NCBI GenBank assembly: GCA_963969495.1
Contig: OZ018326.1
Coordinates: forward strand, 178,043,497-178,107,496
DNA from: Ceratothoa steindachneri
Lineage: Eukaryota; Arthropoda; Malacostraca; Isopoda; Cymothoidae
Direction of reading: 5' to 3'
DNA: 64,000 nt
Part shown: positions 20,510 through 33,499 of the stretch, piece after piece
Layout of the letters: every line of letters begins with the position of its first letter
How positions within the stretch are numbered: position 1 is the stretch's first letter
Position numbers and translations under genes: made by a program
The notes under the pieces: generated by a model
The model's database searches: none
What the model saw: only the letters and a program-made list of their open reading frames with translations
What the model was told of the DNA's origin: nothing

Positions 20510-23500
20510 TTGATTGATCTTTGGTGTTTTGAAGTGCTTCATGCCATTGAAGAGATATGTATCAGCTCACAAAATAGAATTTGATTTAATGAATTTGGTT
20601 TATATAAATATGTATCCAATATATAAAATTGTCGTGTAACATGATTGACGATCAACAATAACTGCCCCCTCTCACCGCCAGTAAGCTACTGATGTACGGT
20701 GTACCCAGCGGCATTGCATGTCAGAGTTGCCAGATGTTCATAGTTAAAATAGAACATTTACATTTTTGTAAAAGAAAAAAAATCCTAAAATTAAATTATA
20801 ATTAAACAAATGTCTTAAATATAACACATCTATTAGAGCTGAATGCATCAACACATTTACATTCCTCAATACATGTACATATATCTCAAAACTAGAGGTG
20901 AGAAGTGAAATCTGGTTACGTGTTTGAATTCTAACACCCCAAAATTAGGCTCGAACAAATGTTTTATGCTTGCTTCAATTTCTCTCCAGATCGGTGTAAT
21001 TGGTTTGTGGGTGAATAGATTGAGGAACGTGATGTTTATAGTGGGAAGAAGGAGTGAAAGATTTTGTGCTTGACAGCGGTTAGATGTGGTGGGATAATTA
21101 ACCAGTCATTGATAAATTTACAAAGTATGTGTGGCTCAGCAAGAGCTAGTTTACTCGAACTTTATCAACACTTTTTCCTTTTTCTTAATTATTCGCTACC
21201 TGTCGTCTTCACTAGTCATCCAAAAAGAAGACGTAATATATACAATCTCCATCCAAAAATCATCCAAACGAAATTGCATTTGTTATAAGCCTTTCATTCT
21301 GTCCAATATATATTTACACACACCTTTTTCAATTCAAACTTTTATGTATACTAACTAATTGCAAGCTACAAATATTATTCTCTACCCTATGGCTGAAATT
21401 ATACGACGGAAAGGAGTCCGTCTTCTTAATGGCACAGGAACAATTTCGAGTGAGGTAATTTCCTTTCCAGCAAACTCATTCCTCCGGGTGCCAAAATAAT
21501 TTTCTCTCGCAATTACTTGTAGTCTTCTCTCGATCTACTTACTTCTACAGTAACCGCCAAATTCATGCTCTCAAGGTCACACAGATCTCATTCTGCGATG
21601 TTACCAATTCCATTTACTTCCAATCGCATTAAAAAAGCTTCAATTCATCATTTAAACCATCCATTTGTTGACAATAAAAACAAGTAATTTTCTCAAACAA
21701 AAGATTGCTAAACGCGATTCAAAGAGCCTAGCTTAGACTAAACAAAGTTAAAAAAGATTCCATCATAATGCATATGTAAGAATAATGGAGAAGTTCAATG
21801 CATGAAGATTATTTATTTGATGTAACAACCATTTCTTTAACTTTTATGAAAGGAGTAGAATACAACTACAAAAAATGCTCAATAATCAAGCAGTGGGCTA
21901 TATTTTGCAAAGGTGTGCAACATTAGATTAAGTTTGCAATGTGAATCAATTAAACATAAACAAACCAGTGGATTATAAATAATCGGCAGGATAACATACA
22001 TAACATTTTTATTTAATAAACATTAGGAAGATTTTTGATATGGTAATAAAACTGTTTAAGCAAAATTCTTCATAAAGGTCTCCTATAAACTTATGCGAGG
22101 ACGGAAACTGTAATGTAGTTATACATAGTTGAAATCAATAGCGGCTTGTCAGACAGACATAAAGTGCACCATTAATGTGAAAGAATCAGAGCAATGGGAT
22201 GAAACATCTTTCGTATCACACGGGTTATGTCCTTGGGCCAGATATTGTTTATTATACTTGTTACTGACGTTGACCGCACACAACCAAAAGATTTAGCAAG
22301 TTTGATGGCGCTAAATTCCTTTTGCAACAACTTGTAGCTAACCCAACACAATTAGCCTATATTTAGGATTTAGTCGTTTGTATAACTGGGCTTATATATG
22401 ACAGCAGAGGTAGAAATAACTCACTTAACAATGGTAGATAGCACTAGAACGCGCTTAATAATCAAAGAGCTGTGAATTATAATAAAGCATAGAGGGATTT
22501 CTGACAATGTGAAAAAAATGAATCAAGACTTAATACAAAATAACAACCAGCAATGATCTTATGTACTACAAGTACTAGAAGTAAAGGACAAGTAAATGGA
22601 AGAAAGGATACGGATAATAAATTATATTCCAAAGTCTTATTTCTATACTCATATTTTAATGTAATATTTATGGAGTTTATTCTTAAACTTTATTTTAGTG
22701 TCTTCAACGACAATCCACGACAAGTTATTCCAAGTTTTTTCTTTTTTCAGAAAATAAATATTTTGCCATTTTAGTGCTAAATTTTTGTCTAATAGCTCAA
22801 AAGCGTTATTTCTAGTGGCCGCTTAGTTATCTAAATCAAATATTGATTTATAATCGATATTACTGGACCCGTTAGGCATTTTATACACTTCCATAAGTTA
22901 GCCGCGTAGTTGTCGATCTTCGAGTGAAAGTAAATCAAGGTTCTTCCGTTTATCTTCGTACGATCTACTTCTAAGTTCAGGAATTAATTTGGTCGCTCGA
23001 AGCTGGATGCGTTCCATAATATAATGAAATGTCCTTACTCGCGCCTATTAAATTAGCACTCAATTGTAATAGACAACGTAAAGTAAACAGGCTTAAACGC
23101 AAATAAGATGAAGAAAGGTCTGGCCTGTTTTCCCAGGCTTTACTTGATTCTCAACAGACACCTTCACAATCAGCATAGAAGAGACCTTTCCTTGTCCTTT
23201 GCACACATTTAGATGTGTTATTTGAATGAGTGGATGGTATTATAAATGTTCAAAATTGTCAATATTCGTTAACTACTCGCCCCAGAACACCTGCAATCAG
23301 GTTTAGCATCATTGCGGAACGGAAATAAGCTTGTAAGAGTTGCGAGTTCTTTTTCGATATAATATAAATCCCGTACTTATCATTTTTTTACTATGCTTCG
23401 TATATTTCAGACAGTTTACCTCCTATAACTTCATAATTTTTTAGGCGAGCCTCTTTTCACAAATTATATGGCGTTTCCGTATTGGTTTTTGACACCATAT

Positions 23501-25190
23501 GAAGGTCTTTACTGGCCCGTGTTTATCTTTTCAACGAAAGCTGGAATTTATTACAATGATAAATCCGGAACCTTCATGTCCACGCTATTTTACTCCCTCA
23601 CGTAATCAATAGTGCTTAAATTTTTAGAGTTCATGGAAAAATTGAGATGATTACCGGTTTGTTTTCACAATCAGAGGTATTGAGTATTAAGCCTCTAGCA
23701 CATTGATATTGTTTTTAAGAATAAACAAAGAAAAACCTCACCCGTACAATTACGGGCTTGCACTATCATTGATCACGTTTTTTTTACAAATGAGTGAGTT
23801 TTCTTTTCAAATTTTGAAGGTCTTTTAATGAATGTGATTTCCATTAGGTCATATAGACCTCAAATGTGTGTTTCCTTTTGTATTTATCTCTTTTTTTTAC
23901 ATACAATAGAACGATATATTCTGATAATTCATAGTGTGGTTAAATCAGATAAAATTTGAATACTTGTATAAAGGAGATCACAAAAAGAAGAATACCATCT
24001 CCACATTGAAGTACATCGTAAGGAAACTCACTCTCTGGTAAGGTTTTGTTTTCAGAGGATTAAACAAAATGATAAAGTCAATGGAAATACTAAGGAAGTG
24101 GGAATTTTTAAAAAATTGAAAAATCTTTAAGCAGTTAGCAATCTAATTGGGCTTTGAGCACTAGTGGCCTTCGTAACAGTGTAATGATACAAAGAGAAAT
24201 AATCCTTTTAGATTGAAATTTTAAATATATGAAACTTAATAAAATTTAGAATAGGTATGATGATTTAAAAGTAAAGGATTATCTTACAAGACCACCCATA
24301 TCCACTTAGCAAAGCTTGGTAATAAACTAGAGACCCCTGTGGCTTTGTAGCATCCAAGTTAAAATTAACCTAATATCTTTTTTCTTACTTATTCTTTACT
24401 ATTTATTCTGTTATTTTCATTATAGATTGAGAATACTTCAGCATTAGACATTATTACATAAAATATAAAACATTCAATAACTTTTAATAATTGTATTTTT
24501 ATTTATGTATTGTCCTAAATATTTGTCCAGTCATTGAGTAGTGACGAAACTAAGGAAGAAAACTGATATTTTATGCATGTTATAACCTAACTTATACCGC
24601 CATATATTGTTTATCCTCACGTGAAGTACATATGTCGTTCCAGGGGAATTTTTATATTTACTATAAAGGGTGTAATATTGTTTAAAAAAGTGTGGTGTGT
24701 ACAAACGAAAAGATGCCCAGCTTGACAACAAATCTTACAAAATTTAATTCAGGGAACAAAATCTAGATAATTCAATGAACGAGGCAACAAACATGGCACT
24801 CTATTCAAGTTCATGAATTCCTGAAGCGATTTGATCTTATTGAAGCGGATATTGTACTTTACTTGCTTACTAAGAACAAGACGGGAAGTTGCGAATCAAG
24901 CACTGCCTGGCAACGATCAAAACTGATATAACAAGGAATATACATTAGTGTGCAAATTAGCTCGAACAGTACCAAATATTTGAGTTATTTCATAATATTT
25001 CTTAATTTTTTTCAACACTAATGGAGTTTTTGTTCGTGCAAAATAGTGTACTGGTAACATCTGGCAACTGTTTTGTTGTGACCTAGCTACACAAAGCCCG
25101 ACAGTGCTCCACCAGAGGTTGTCGTGGGTGACTGTTGCTGGGAGCGTGCTCCGTGGTGTATTTGGTTTTACTGGAATATTCAATATTCAA
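20510..25190. other. 4.7 kb AT-rich intergenic, no gene seen
   Basis: No recognised transposon, gene or RNA motif. Open frames here are short, AT-driven and unsupported (21064-21358, 22553-22774, 24531-24731, 24917-25183). It is the longest stretch in the window for which I can say nothing specific. Confidence 0.5.
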
Positions 25191-25194
25191 CTTA

Positions 25195-25550
25195 CAATCA
25201 TTACACTAGTCCCCTGTAAGGGGCGCGGTGATTTGCCATCCTGGCCGCCGTGCTGACGAAATCAAGCGCTCCGTCCGGCCCCAGCTTAGCCTCTTCTCCT
25301 TCCTTCAAAACACTTGTATTTCCTCGCTTTTCATACCTCTCCCACAACTTTCTCTGGTCAGCCTCTAATTTCGCAGGGTAGATGCTGAATATCTTCTCAA
25401 GCCAACCGTCCCAGATCGGGGCTGAGGGAGGAGGGGACAACGTTCCCTAACCCTTGAGCTCCGGTTTAGGATGAGAGTTTTTTAAAAACCTGCTTCATCC
25501 CCACGTACACCTTCCTCGCAATCCTTTTCCTCTCCTCTTCACAATCTATC
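25195..25550 (-). other. GC-rich open frame of unknown nature
   Basis: An abrupt switch to GC-rich sequence starts near 25200. On the minus strand 79 codons are open (25440-25201) and contain WLEKIFSIYPAKLEADQRK and MANHRAPYRG; I do not recognise it. It directly precedes the 5' part of a LINE on the plus strand, so it may be antisense of that element's 5' leader or a separate fragment. Confidence 0.3.
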
Positions 25551-25554
25551 TTTT

Positions 25555-26975
25555 TACGCCGTGTTTAAGGTGGAGCCGCCATGCCAATGGACTGGCAGGC
25601 CAACAGGCGGGAGGAGTGGTCCCAAATGGCAGCGCTTGGCTCTGCCAGGCCTGTAAGCACCTCTTGCAGTGCATGCAACTGTGAGAAGTGATGAGCTATT
25701 GCGTCCCGCAGAAAATTTAGAAGCACCATGCCCAATGATGTAAAAAAAAAAAATCTTCACCTAATTCCCCCTTGCTAAACAACGGAGCCGCCTTGGGGCA
25801 GATCCACCAAAGAAATAGAGGTCATCCCTCCCTGTGCTTGCGCAGGGGACACTATATTTTTTTAACCGGAGAGGAGGCTTACTCCTCTCCTACGCCTACG
25901 GGTGAAGGGGACACCCCTTATCCCCTTCTCTGGAGGTGCTTTCGGGCACCTCCCTATTTCCAGCGGCAGTCACTCCATTTCTTTCTAAGGGGACTGACAA
26001 GAAAGCCAGCAGGCAGCCCATTGCCGACCGCCCCTCGTGTAAGCGGCTCGGTAGGGCCAACCCCCTTAGGGGGAAGAGGAAAGCCAGGCCCCTTCGGTCG
26101 CTTCCCTCAAAATACCTGCTGGCAAGAATATTGAACCTTGCCGGGGTCAAGGCCTGTGCCTCCCAACACAAGACTAGTGACAATACAGCCAAAGGGACCT
26201 GCAATGTCTTGGGAGGGGATGGCCAACTGGAGGCTCTTTCTGTGACACACATGGTCCTTGAGGAGCCCCACCTCAGACGGTAGGGCCTTTATGGGGGGGA
26301 ATCCGGGCTCGGCGCCAAGCACCGAACCTGAATTCGCCCCTATGCAAGGTCCCCCTCAAACCGCTGAGGGATCCGAGGCAGTACCAGGAGAGGAGCGATC
26401 TCTCCAACAGGTGACTCTACGACTACCAGGACCTTCTCCATTTCGGAGAGGGACCTGGCTGAGGCCGGTCCATCTGGCATGGGGGCTTTTGCCGGTGGAG
26501 GTGAGAAGCGGGTTCATTCCCCGCCCTCCTCTCCTAAAAACAAGAATAGAAAGACAAGAAAAACCAGAAAGACTCGGGGCTCCTCTCCATCCGCGGGGGC
26601 TGCGGGGACGGATGGGTCTGCTGCCACTTTGGTAGGTGACTAAGCCAAGATCGGCACATCCGGCCCCTTTGACCTTCCGTGTGCTGAGCCCCTGACTAAG
26701 AATAAGACCAAAAGTGCACAGGAGAGAGCCTCGATGACATCGGGGCCCCTCATTCAGAGGTAACCTGGCGTTTTCGAGCCCGCTGGCTTCAAGCGCTTCC
26801 TCGTTATTCGCTCCACTGATGGCACTATGTTGTCCAAGGACAACATGATCCATCAGAGGAGAGGATCAGCTAGAGCAATTGGTAGAGAGCCAAAGGTGAC
26901 CCGTTTCTCAGGAGGGAGCCTTCTGGCGAATGCGGTTCATGGTGGTGTAGGCCTGTTAAAATTAATTGCGCCACG
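25555..26975 (+). mobile_element. I-type LINE, 5' part only
   Basis: GC-rich sequence with a long leader followed by the N-terminal half of an I-type LINE ORF1. In one plus-strand frame from about 26310 there is a Gly/Pro/Ser/Lys-rich segment (PKNKNRKTRKTRKTRG near 26535-26580). The conserved start of the ORF1 globular region follows near 26784-26850 (FKRFLVIRSTDGTMLSK, DNMIHQ). Then come ARAIGREPKVTRFSGGSLL (about 26874-26930) and HGGVGLLKL near 26958, where homology stops and AT-rich DNA begins. The part kept is what precedes the window-start LINE's first bases, so both may belong to one family. A LINE fragment with its 5' end and no 3' end is not the usual product of 5'-truncated insertion. 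Confidence 0.7.
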
Positions 26976-26979
26976 TGCA

Positions 26980-27955
26980 ATTGTTCTGTAATTTACAAAA
27001 TCAAGCGCATTCTTCTAATTCATAATGCAGTTGGGTCACTACACTGTAGAGTCAAGGCTTTCAAAGTGGGAGCAAAGTATAGCAGCCTGATATTGAGGCA
27101 CACCGAATGAAGCAGTGGAAAAGGTCTCGAAGAGGATTACTTGAAAGTTAGAGAGAAGGCAAACTATTGATCATAAAATGAAAGAAAATTTGGCTATCAA
27201 AGGACGGAAAATGCTACAGTTTTTCATTAATAGCCAAAGACTTCGATCCGACATTGCAGACTTTGAAAGAAGCTGGTGAGAGGTCGGATAAAGATATCTC
27301 TCCTTCATTCAATTTTCAGTATTTCATTAATATTATTTTTCTCCTGACACAAAATATTGAATTCTGTAGATTTTCCACCAGGAGATTTCTTTGTAATAAG
27401 CTAAAAATGATGACATTTCCAATGCGGTATCTTTCAGTACCATAAAAACATCTTTCATTCATAGTGGGGATTATCCAGAAATGGAAAACACGAGAGTCAA
27501 TAGAGAAGGGAAACATCAAATAAACAATAAATAATCTAAAAAGGATGATGCAAATCTATTTTGCCTAAATTTTGGAGCAAGAAGGGCACAAATCGACGCT
27601 TCATGAAGAACATTTGCTCCTTATTGATCTTTTTCACCCCCAAGTTGACCTGTTTTCTTCCTGAACGTAACTATGAATAAGAGAGGTTCATGTTACTTGT
27701 CCCAGTGTATCGACCCTTTGCTTCTGTTTGAAGACGTTTCACATATTCCAATTCCCAACTCCACCACTTTCTCTGTGATCCCCTTTTAAGGCGATGATCT
27801 CGATGCTTTGGTTTTTAGAAAATAGTTCCTAAATTTTAATATTACGCGATAGTACCAAATGAGTGCATTAGACTCGCATTCACCAGCGAGGATACAGAAA
27901 CGAATGAAACTTAAGAGTGAATCGTGACTCTTTCCACTTCTTAGTGAAAATCAGG
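26980..27955. other. Intergenic, no gene seen
   Basis: AT-rich, nothing recognised. The last ~70 bp may hold very decayed units of the following minisatellite. Confidence 0.5.
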
Positions 27956-27959
27956 ACTC

Positions 27960-28300
27960 ATACACATTTTCATAGCGATTCGTGAGTCATCGAGCCCTTC
28001 AGAGACAAAGACGAGTGAGTCACCCTCTCATTGATAAGTCAGTCTCTTTCACACTTGATAGCAATTCGGCGAATATTCACCCTAAAACAAAGAATTGGAG
28101 TCATTTATCCTCTCAGAGAGAGCATCAAATTCATCCATAATCTCACAGAAAGCAGCGGCGTCGCTGATCCTCTCAGAGAAACACAAGACTCCTTCACTAT
28201 TTTGTAGAGAATCGGATGGCATTCACCCTCTAGAGATAAAACGAGCGTCATTCACCTTCTCTTTTGCGAAACGGATATGATTCAACATCTCAGAGAAATA
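27960..28300. repeat. 30-bp minisatellite
   Basis: The theme tctcagagaaa recurs at 28111, 28141, 28171, 28201, about 28229, 28261 and 28288, that is every 28-30 bases. Upstream units are more decayed (27998, about 28025, 28055). Because 30 is a multiple of three, a frame stays open over 28095-28280; that frame is a repeat artefact unless expression is shown. Confidence 0.8.
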
Positions 28301-28314
28301 ACAGGGAAAAGAAA

Positions 28315-28332
28315 GAGAGAGAGAGAGAGAGA
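28315..28332. repeat. Short (GA)n run
   Basis: About nine GA units immediately after the 30-bp minisatellite. Confidence 0.9.
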
Positions 28333-28339
28333 TATCCAA

Positions 28340-29820
28340 GATAGTGATACTTGATAGCTTGGAGGGGCCCGATTAAAGGCCCTCCATTGCCGGGAAATTG
28401 TCTGGCAGGTTAGTTGCGATTAGAGAATTTCTTCCTAATGGTTGATTTATTTGTTGAATTCATTTTGCGCCGATGAAACAATCGCCACACATCAAAGCGA
28501 AGAAAATGTAGAAACGTAACGAAATAAACGAGATACTGTCCATAATAAACACATTTTATTTCCTTATTCTTAGTAATAAATAATAAATTGTTTTAGATGA
28601 AGTGAAAACGTGGCACACAAATGCGATGACAGCTTTATCGTCGAATAAATGGAAATTATTCTCAACCTTCATTTATTGATTTATTTAATTTATCGTGATT
28701 ATCTGTTCTTTTCCATTCTTATCCCTTCCTATCAACGATCTAAATTGCATGTAGAACAGAGGCATGATTTGTATAGATGTGCGCTCTAGCACATTTTCTC
28801 TCTCACTAATTTCACCATTTTCATATAGAATCGATTTTCAAAGAATGTCCTTTCACTTTGCTTTCGTTTCTTTTACACTTTTCTAATAAATAAAAAGCAG
28901 GACATTTTTTTAACTAGAAAAAAAATAATGTTTAATTTTTTAAAGAATTTGAGGAATAAGTTTCGAATATTTATCTAAAAAAATGGAATTTATTTGTAAA
29001 AAGATTCAATTTTCCTAAGTTAAAATTGCCTTGACCACCAAAGTTTTTTTTCCTTACTCAATTGGAAATAAAAAAATTCCTTTGAGTCAAAGTCTCGCCC
29101 CTATAAAACATTACCATTTTGATAGAAGGAAGATAACAGTGAAGGGTTGGTAAAATATTTTAAACTGATAGGTGGAGGATCGTAACGAGGAAGTGGGTAA
29201 AATATGATTCACTGCATCCATATTTTAACGATTTTCCCACAAATTTATCGCTATTTTCCATTCTTCTATCGAGAATGAAAATCATTTTTTCCAAACTTCG
29301 CCCTCGAAAATTATCATTTAGTTACATTTTATCTTTCGAATCTAATTTTCCTATTAATTTTGGGAGTTCGAATCACCGATTCTGTATTGGCGTAGCTCAT
29401 GAGAAACTAAGTGGAAAAAGCTATGAAAGATACTGAGAGATTTCGGTTACTTTAAAGATCAAATCATTGATCGTTGGTTTGATGTTGGAAATAATATGAT
29501 ATAAAATAGAATTAAATAGGGAATGAAAGAAAACAAAAATGATGATTGAGAAGAAAATAAGAGGAAAGTAAGGGAATTGGAGGAATAAATAAAGAGAAAT
29601 AGAAGAAAAATATCTATGCGGAGAAGAAAGAAGAGACATATATGGAAAAATTAATATAAAAATATGGACAAATAATTAATTATATGAGTAAAGGAACAGG
29701 AATAAAATCTAATATCATGGGGGGAGAATAAGGAAATACAAATATGCCAAAAATATTTAAGCGGAAGATTAAAATCACACAAAAGTTATAATCGGAAGAA
29801 TATGGCAAAGAAAAAATAAA
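28340..29820. other. AT-rich intergenic with purine-rich tract
   Basis: No gene seen. From about 29510 to 29640 the plus strand is strongly purine-rich (G/A runs). This makes the long pyrimidine-coded frames on the minus strand (29421-29639) by composition alone. Confidence 0.5.
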
Positions 29821-30142
29821 GAAAAATAAAAGAAGCTGAATTATAAATAATAAGTAAATTGAGGAATAGGGGAAGACAAGTAAATTAGCTTTCAAAGCAT
29901 GAGAGCAAAATAATAAAATTTTAATTTACTTGAAAATTCTCGTTTAATTTCAAAGAATATTGTAAAAAAATATTCTTTGAAATTCAATTCTGATGGTGTT
30001 AAAGTATTATTTCATATAACAGTTAATAAAAAAATTCTAATTAAAATAATATGAATTTGGAGAAAAGATTATTCATAGACTTGAGAACGATATGTTTAAA
30101 ATAAGAAAAATAAAAGAAGCTGAATTATAAATAATAAGTAAA
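29821..30142 (+). repeat. 38-bp exact direct repeat bracketing a 16-bp hairpin
   Basis: The sequence beginning gaaaaataaaagaagctgaa occurs at 29821-29858 and again, identically over 38 bases, at 30105-30142. Between them a perfect inverted repeat has arms at 29946-29961 (aatttcaaagaatatt) and 29969-29984, with a 7-base spacer. The pair encloses a 246-bp segment. Confidence 0.85.
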
Positions 30143-30960
30143 CATCACATTATCACCCCTCCCCCAGAAGATAATGGAATAAAGGAGACAGCTAGAACTG
30201 AGCTGGATTTTCCCTCCCGAGGCCGTTCCTTTGGTCGCTTAGAAGAGTAGACCAGTGGTATCGAGACCCACTCTAATATCATTCTCGTCCAGAGAAATCC
30301 CCTATCTCTGTTTTCTAAATAAAAACAGATAACCTTCACCATTGGGGAATACTAACGTAAATTCCCAGTCTAGAAAAGATTCACCTCTGGGTCAAGTCTC
30401 ATCATCGAGAAGCCAAATTTATAACACAGATATCAGAATAACTTCCGTTCATCCAAGATCCCCTCACCAACATCTTCAAGACAAGAAGTCTCGCCGCAAG
30501 CCCGCCTACCGATCTGGGATAAGCATCAGCTGTTCTTTCTCCCAGTGAGAAGCATTATCTGTTTTTTCAGCCATCGTCACGGCCACAAGGAAAGCTCCAG
30601 TCTAACGCGCCTCTAATCATCTCATCGAAGAGGTTCCCGTTCAAGGTCGCCCAACTCCCGACTCCCTCTTAGTTAAAGGTCAAAAGAAATCCAAAACTTA
30701 GTCATGTTTGTTAGTTAACATTCCGTACGAAATAGATTTTTGCGTCAACCATCGCGTATTACTCATTGTTAGTATAAATTTTTATTAGATCCTCTTATTA
30801 TAGCATTAGTATATTTAAAGATTTAATATTTCATTTTTTTATGCAATTAAAAGTATATTTTTGTAAGAGTTGTTTACTTAGATCCTCGAACGCTGCAAAT
30901 AACAATAGATATATAATATTACGAATCCTCCCTGGTTAAAGAATCAAAGTAAATTAAAGC
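30143..30960. other. GC-richer stretch, not recognised
   Basis: From about 30150 to 30680 base composition is more balanced than the flanks, with CCCTCCCGAGGCC-like patches. Both strands are open for about 65 codons around 30145-30548. It could be an old retroelement leader or LTR, but no matching second copy, primer site or coding motif is visible here. Confidence 0.35.
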
Positions 30961-30974
30961 ACTCTTCGAGAAAA

Positions 30975-31790
30975 GTGGAACGGATTTACTCATATACGAA
31001 TCAGACGTACATACGTAGTCGGTCGTAAACCACGACAGTTTCCTATCGAGTTTAAATCACTGTTATTAGCATTACTCTTCATTACTTCGATAATTTCAGC
31101 ATCCAAGAATTGCTTCACCCTCATTGATTTATGGCGCAGAGTATTTATTGTCTTGTAAGAAAACAGGGTCAGGTACTCCCCATATTGTTCGAGAGAGAAT
31201 TTGATGTTCTGCTGTAGAGTCCTGTAATTGCCACCTAGAAGTAAGAGGGGACGTACAATAGCGCTTGAAACCATAACGGTGCCACTTTAACATTCAACCA
31301 TCTTTTGGGGGCAAGCAAGATGCAATCTTTCTTTTGTACGATGCATCCTTATATGCTGTTACCCATCCGATCAGAACTATTATATTTGTTTTCGTCGCTG
31401 CAAAACTATTATCCCTGTTTTAGCACTAAACAGGACTTGCTCAAAAGCGAAGGCAACTTATCTGCTTCATTAATTTTATTAAATATGGTTGGTTTCTTAG
31501 CAGATGAACGTGTTATGAGCCCCAGCTCTCTCAAGCGACGCGAGATAAATTCACTAGGAGTGGTTTTTCAAGGGTAACCCATTTTATCTTTTGACTCACA
31601 AGATTGTTTTCTTTATAGCGCTTTATCCTGCGCGAAATCACACTGTTTGACCAATTGAAATGACTAGAAACGTCAGACATTTTATTTTGGGGGCTCTTCA
31701 GATAGATAACCTGCTCTCGGCAGGTTCTGTTGATATTACCTCGTAATGCCATCCTCATCAATGAATAGTACCTTCGATAGCGCTGTAGAT
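30975..31790 (-). pseudogene. Tc1-like transposase remnant
   Basis: Minus strand. The N-terminal DNA-binding part reads MSDVSSHFNWSNSVISRRIK and RYKEN (about 31683-31607). Then EFISRRLRELGLITRSSAKK follows (about 31548-31489), a CSDENKYN block near 31400 matching the SDE-kfN region of the first catalytic Asp, and FLQDNKYS near 31155 for the second. SDLNSIGNCRGL near 31060-31020 corresponds to the SPDLNPIENLWG third catalytic region. Several frameshifts. No TIRs were identified. Confidence 0.65.
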
Positions 31791-31829
31791 TAGACGTGGG
31801 AAAGCTGCTGTCATACATACGATAGGAAA

Positions 31830-32495
31830 GTTTACGTGTAAACTGAAACTTATAAACGATTGTTCTATACTTTTGAACGCATCCTCTATTTAATGTCTAG
31901 TCTAGTCATAGCTTTTTATAGCATCTCTTCAATGTATTAAATGTTGGCTTCTATCTGCGGCAAGAAATCTATCCTGAGAAAGTAGCTGCTTGCTCAAAAA
32001 GTAGGTGAGAAAGGGCTTGCAAAGAAAAAAAGACAAAATTTAAATGTTTAGAAGAAACAAAGCACATCTTTAAACACCCGTTGCGATCTCAGCCAGAAAA
32101 ACAAATCGAGTATCTTCATCAAATATTGCAAATATTTTATACTCTGGCTTTAGGTCTCATTGCATCAATAAATTTGCTCTCCTATTTAAAGGTAATTGAC
32201 TGATTTAGGCAAGCGGTTAAAGGTAGTTATTCTTTTATTCTAATACCTTTATGTATATATGTTGGATGCGTTTGAGTATGTTTATCACTTCGTCTCCATC
32301 GCTTTCAAGAATTCCTTATGGTTTCTGGAAACGCTATCTGACTGGTTCCGCTTTTAGTGCACTCAAGTCAAACTTCCATAGGCTCTCTGGGCTAAATATG
32401 CGATAATTAATGTCTCTATTTTCTGTAAGAATTAAATGAATCGGTACATAATCAATAGCGTTAGATAGCATCTAGAGTTAATTATTATTTAAGAA
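31830..32495. other. Intergenic, no gene seen
   Basis: Nothing recognised; it may include the outer parts of the two flanking transposon relics. Confidence 0.45.
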
Positions 32496-32499
32496 AAGG

Positions 32500-33150
32500 T
32501 TAGAAGACATGGATGAGAAGGTGGCATATGAATATTGGAAAAACGTTACCTGCATCATGATGATTTGCGCCAGGTATCAAAATGCCGACATCATGTTTGC
32601 AGCTTATTGCTCTGTGATCACTGTATAGGCTATACTACGTGACATGGGCCGCTGCAACGGACACTACTTAGCCGCTAGCCGTAGAAATGGACAAAAGAGG
32701 CGTTCATCCACAACTACACGAACATGAGGTGGAAGAACCGTGCAAAAGAATACTTCCTTTGCCGAGAGAGATGTGTGTTGGAATCAACACCATGAAGCTA
32801 CCCCTGAATAATAACATTCGCTAACACTCGTACAAGAGTGGCATCGGGCAAACTTTGAAAGACAAAGTAAAGAAGAACCTCATGACGAAGGCAAGGAAGC
32901 TCCTGCACAAATTTAAGCACAAGAAGTAGTGGCTTATATACAATTCATGCAAAGTTTTACGTATCATGAACAGCAATTAACACAAAGTTCGATAGTCTTT
33001 GAGTATGTATCCAGTAAGGGTGTCGTCATGCCGCCACACATATTTAAGCAGGGTCTTATGTTCAATTAAGAAGTTAGATTGAGAGGTTGGAGACTGTCGT
33101 CAAAACCTGGGTGGGAAGTTTGCTGTTGAAAGGTTATAATTCTGGGAAGA
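32500..33150 (+). pseudogene. Tc1/mariner-type transposase remnant
   Basis: Plus strand, very decayed. TLKDKVKKNLMTKARKLLHK (about 32853-32912) matches the K-AKKLL-KLKH region before the first catalytic block of a mariner-related family. IVFEYVSSKGVVMPPHIFKQ (about 32992-33051) matches its VMVFG-VSSKGdvMPPHfF block, followed by GLMFN and a ..ETVVKPWV-like end near 33110. The DEKNF block and the third catalytic motif are not recognisable. Confidence 0.6.
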
Positions 33151-33499
33151 ATGAGAAGTTGTTTCTCAAAGAATATATACTAGTCCACCAGCCCCGATTT
33201 TTGGCCTCCAAATTCTTCCGATTGGAAAACGGTTGAGAATGAAACAAATAACCAAAACAAAAGAAGCGCATGGTAATGAATCATGCATATTTAAGTTTTC
33301 ATTTTGGGAACGAAATAAAAGGCGCCAAGATATATTTGACTTTAAACTGGCCAAGACCTAATAATTGCTAACACCATTTTTCAAATGAATTATTAGTAAA
33401 GATAAAGATAAAATGAAATCGATATGCTAGTAGACAAATAAATCATACAATAATTTACAAGTTGTCAACAAAATCAAAATTAATGACCATAGGCTGATA

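Noticed and set aside
25772..26283. Overlapping 115-120-codon frames in the LINE leader as separate genes
   Set aside because: GC-rich leader DNA is open in several frames at once; no motifs in these frames.
26356..26853. 165-codon minus-strand open frame in the GC-rich island
   Set aside because: It is antisense to the LINE ORF1 N-terminal region, whose plus-strand frame carries conserved motifs; the length follows from high GC.
30145..30700. LTR of a Ty3/Copia-type element
   Set aside because: Composition is suggestive, but there is no second copy, no TG...CA ends, no primer-binding site and no gag-pol in the window.
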